Positions 31,621-33,383 of a stretch of 33,383 nucleotides of DNA are shown here, piece after piece. The translations under genes were made by a program, and so were the position numbers. The notes below the pieces were generated by a model, which saw only the letters and a list, made by a program, of their open reading frames with translations, ran no database searches and was not told the origin of the DNA. Positions within the stretch are counted from its first letter, which is position 1, and the number at the start of each line of letters is the position of its first letter. Where the stretch lies: NCBI GenBank assembly GCA_025331435.1, contig JAIWNI010000176.1, positions 1 to 33,383 on the forward strand, in the 5' to 3' direction. This DNA comes from Choanephora cucurbitarum. Its lineage: Eukaryota; Mucoromycota; Mucoromycetes; Mucorales; Choanephoraceae.

Positions 31621-32340
31621 ATTATATTATGTGTAGTATATATCTAAAAAAAAAATAAAAGGGGAAAAAAGTCTATAATTATTTATAAAGAAAAGAAAAA
31701 AAAAAGAAGAAAAAAAATAGGTGTGAGTTTTCTCCCTTTTTATAAGCTATTATATCCCCAAATCAAGTTTGGTTCCTATTTTTACCCAAAAGGTGTGTTG
31801 AATTTAACGAAAAGGAAAGAAACCTCGTACTCCAAGAGATGGTATAAAAAAAGAAAAAGGAAGGAAAAAAAATATTTTTTTTTTCTACTGTTTTTTGAAA
31901 ACGAGTGTGCGCTGAGGCAAAAATTAATTTGCGCTGACTTTAAAAGACTGCTTGCGTCAAGGTAAAAATAGTTCTGCGCCGCTTAGTAAGAGGAATTTTG
32001 CTCCAAGAGATCAAAAAAATTATATAAATGATTCAAAATATTGCAAGGCATTCGACTCCTTTTTTCTTCCCTTTTATTTCGCTTTAGTATCAGATCAAAC
32101 ATGCAGAATATCGACAGATTTATAGTTATCATAAAATTGGTTATACAGAATATAAAGAGCAGGAGGAAATGGAACAAACGAATGAATAAAGAAAATAAGA
32201 CGCATTGCAAATGATTTCCTATCCTATATATGTGAATATATGAAGGTGGATTTGATATAGAAGGAGAATAAGAGTTTTTTTTATCTATTTTGGAAATGCT
32301 TTTCTTCTCGCATAATCAATGTCCTTTTTAAAAAAGACAT
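31621..32340. promoter_or_regulatory. Beta-tubulin promoter and flanking AT-rich DNA
   Basis: Directly before the beta-tubulin start (minus strand) lie A/T runs and a TATATA-rich segment (about 31622-31650, 31675-31720). Further out the sequence is AT-rich without recognisable genes; 31723..31965 and 31983..32210 are open but low-complexity and unlike proteins. Confidence 0.4.
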
Positions 32341-33040
32341 ATGCCTCTAAATGCTATAAGTAAAGGTTCTTGCAGAAAGTATACTCCTATACAAGTTGAG
32401 AAACTCCTGCAACTTGATAACCAAAGAAGTGTTTGTGACAAAAGCTGCATTTTCAGTCCATTGGGATTAATGTACATACTCTCCAGAATTATGCTTAAAT
32501 TCATAACGTTGATTCCGAGAAATAACTCTCAGGATCTTATCTTAAACCTCGTGGAAGACCTCGTGCTAAATTGACCGAGGAGCTACTTTAAATACCCAGT
32601 TGACTATATCAAAAAGAATATTACTGCTATATTTGATAAGTTGAAACTAAACTTTATAAGAAATTTGATGGCTTGAGAATTGCTTATTTCCGCCATTGAT
32701 AGACATGTGGTACAGAGGCTAGCATCATGTTAAAGAAACGTGAAAAGCATTGACAGCAAAAAAGCCCTGTCAGAATAGTAGCGAATGCCAAACAGCATGA
32801 GATGTGCAAGAAACTAAAACCTGTGTCAAAGATGAAAGGAATTCGAGACAGTCGATCTCATACATAACATAGAGTTCATCGTCGTTCAATCTTGTAGATG
32901 CTTTATTTACAAAATTAGCTACACTCGAACACAAATCGACGGATATAGATATCAGAAAATTGAGTTGCCGTGGATTGAAAGTGAAGACTCCAGGAGGTGC
33001 AAGTCAACAGCTTCCATGCTATAAAAGTGATTCTCGCCAA
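32341..33040 (+). pseudogene. Decayed Tc1/mariner-like transposase
   Basis: An ATG at 32341 begins MPLNAISKGSCRKYTPIQVEK, an HTH-like start, but the frame then drifts. Coding similarity continues in other frames: VTKAAFS near 32428-32450, INVHTLQNYA near 32465-32495, KPRGRPRAKLTEE near 32540-32580 (GRPR-type linker of Tc1/mariner transposases), KKFDGLRI and ISAIDRH near 32660-32705, and LKKREK beyond. At least three frame changes and several stops make it non-functional. The catalytic region after about 32880 is too decayed to identify the DDE/D residues. I see no clear terminal inverted repeats. Assignment rests on recalled family resemblance. Confidence 0.55.
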
Positions 33041-33052
33041 GTCCTTAAATAA

Positions 33053-33175
33053 CACTACTTTGTTGGTCCAAGTGTGCCACTTCGTGTTGGATAGTCAACA
33101 GCAGAAGCTACAATATTTGGCCTTGAAGGCAAAGTGGAGCTACATGTCGGAAAACGGAAAGTATTAGAAGGATAA
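33053..33175 (+). pseudogene. Coding-like fragment with one internal stop
   Basis: One plus-strand frame reads HYFVGPSVPLRVG, then TAG, then STAEATIFGLEGKVELHVG and KRKVLEG to TAA. It is protein-like but unrecognised. It may be the tail of the neighbouring transposon relic or another decayed gene. Confidence 0.25.
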
Positions 33176-33383
33176 GCATGTCCTTTAGAAAGTAGGGATA
33201 TTGAAGTGCAGGGAGTGTAAATATTGAAAAAATAAGTGGTTGTCTGAAAGGGTTGTTTGATTTTACTAAACTATTAGGATTTAGTGAGTTGAAGCAGAGA
33301 AGGAAAAACTATTGACACATTGTTCCTAACTTTCTCTCTTGTATTTTCATTAATAGCAATACGTCAATGGTATTGTGACAAAG
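33176..33383. other. Window end, no recognised feature
   Basis: About 200 AT-rich bases to the window edge. I see no open coding frame of note, RNA gene or repeat. Confidence 0.5.

Noticed and set aside
1..33383. tRNA, rR​NA, CRISPR or secondary-metabolite features
   Set aside because: Reading both strands by eye I saw no tRNA B-box-like sequence with a matching acceptor stem, no spaced direct repeats and no biosynthetic core gene. A covariance-model scan would be needed to exclude small RNAs.

Overview
The window looks like nuclear DNA of an early-diverging filamentous fungus, most likely Mucoromycota (Mucorales-like). This is inferred from compact AT-rich gene spacing, many short GT-AG introns (about 44-140 nt), pyrimidine-rich promoters, poly-Q tracts, and a protein set mixing fungal families (Whi3/Scw1, Boi/Pob1, Ase1, Rit1) with families missing from budding yeast (METTL16, EIPR1, TRAPPC12, USP39). 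I cannot name the genus. All exon maps are my own conceptual splicing, checked by phase and family similarity; none is confirmed by transcripts.

Layout. 0.1-1.9 kb (-): Whi3/Scw1-type RNA-binding protein, divergent from an ankyrin-repeat protein (+, 2.3-3.5 kb). 3.5-5.9 kb is gene-poor and carries broken coding-like fragments on the minus strand. 5.9-9.1 kb (+): Boi1/Boi2/Pob1-type SH3-SAM-PH polarity scaffold. 9.1-10.8 kb is a second gene-poor block with relics. 10.8-13.0 kb (+): Ase1/PRC1/MAP65 microtubule bundler. 13.0-14.5 kb is a third gene-poor block. 14.5-16.1 kb (+): multi-pass protein with a GT31-like glycosyltransferase domain. 16.1-17.9 kb (+): Sad1/USP39 tri-snRNP protein, tail to tail with GMF1 (-, 17.9-18.6 kb). 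19.1-19.5 kb (+) and 21.5-22.0 kb (-) encode two diverged members of one unrecognised small-protein family, flanking an Hrp1/Musashi-like two-RRM protein (-, 19.6-21.1 kb). 22.2-23.6 kb (-): EIPR1/TSSC1 WD40 protein. 24.8 kb (+): small protein with an Atg8-binding-like motif. 25.3-27.0 kb (-): RIT1, head to head with METTL16 (+, 27.1-28.5 kb), whose stop codon lies inside the last coding exon of TRAPPC12 (-, 28.5-29.9 kb). 30.1-31.6 kb (-): beta-tubulin. 32.3-33.2 kb: decayed Tc1/mariner-like transposase plus one further fragment.

The genes are mostly housekeeping: polarity and cytoskeleton (Boi, Ase1, GMF1, beta-tubulin), RNA processing and modification (Whi3/Scw1, USP39, Hrp1-like, RIT1, METTL16) and vesicle traffic (EIPR1, TRAPPC12). 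I see no operon-like logic and no secondary-metabolite cluster. The best leads are the paralogous unknown pair, the unusual GT31 architecture, the Y167/A198 state of beta-tubulin, the antisense overlap of two coding ends, and the decayed coding fragments in each long gap.
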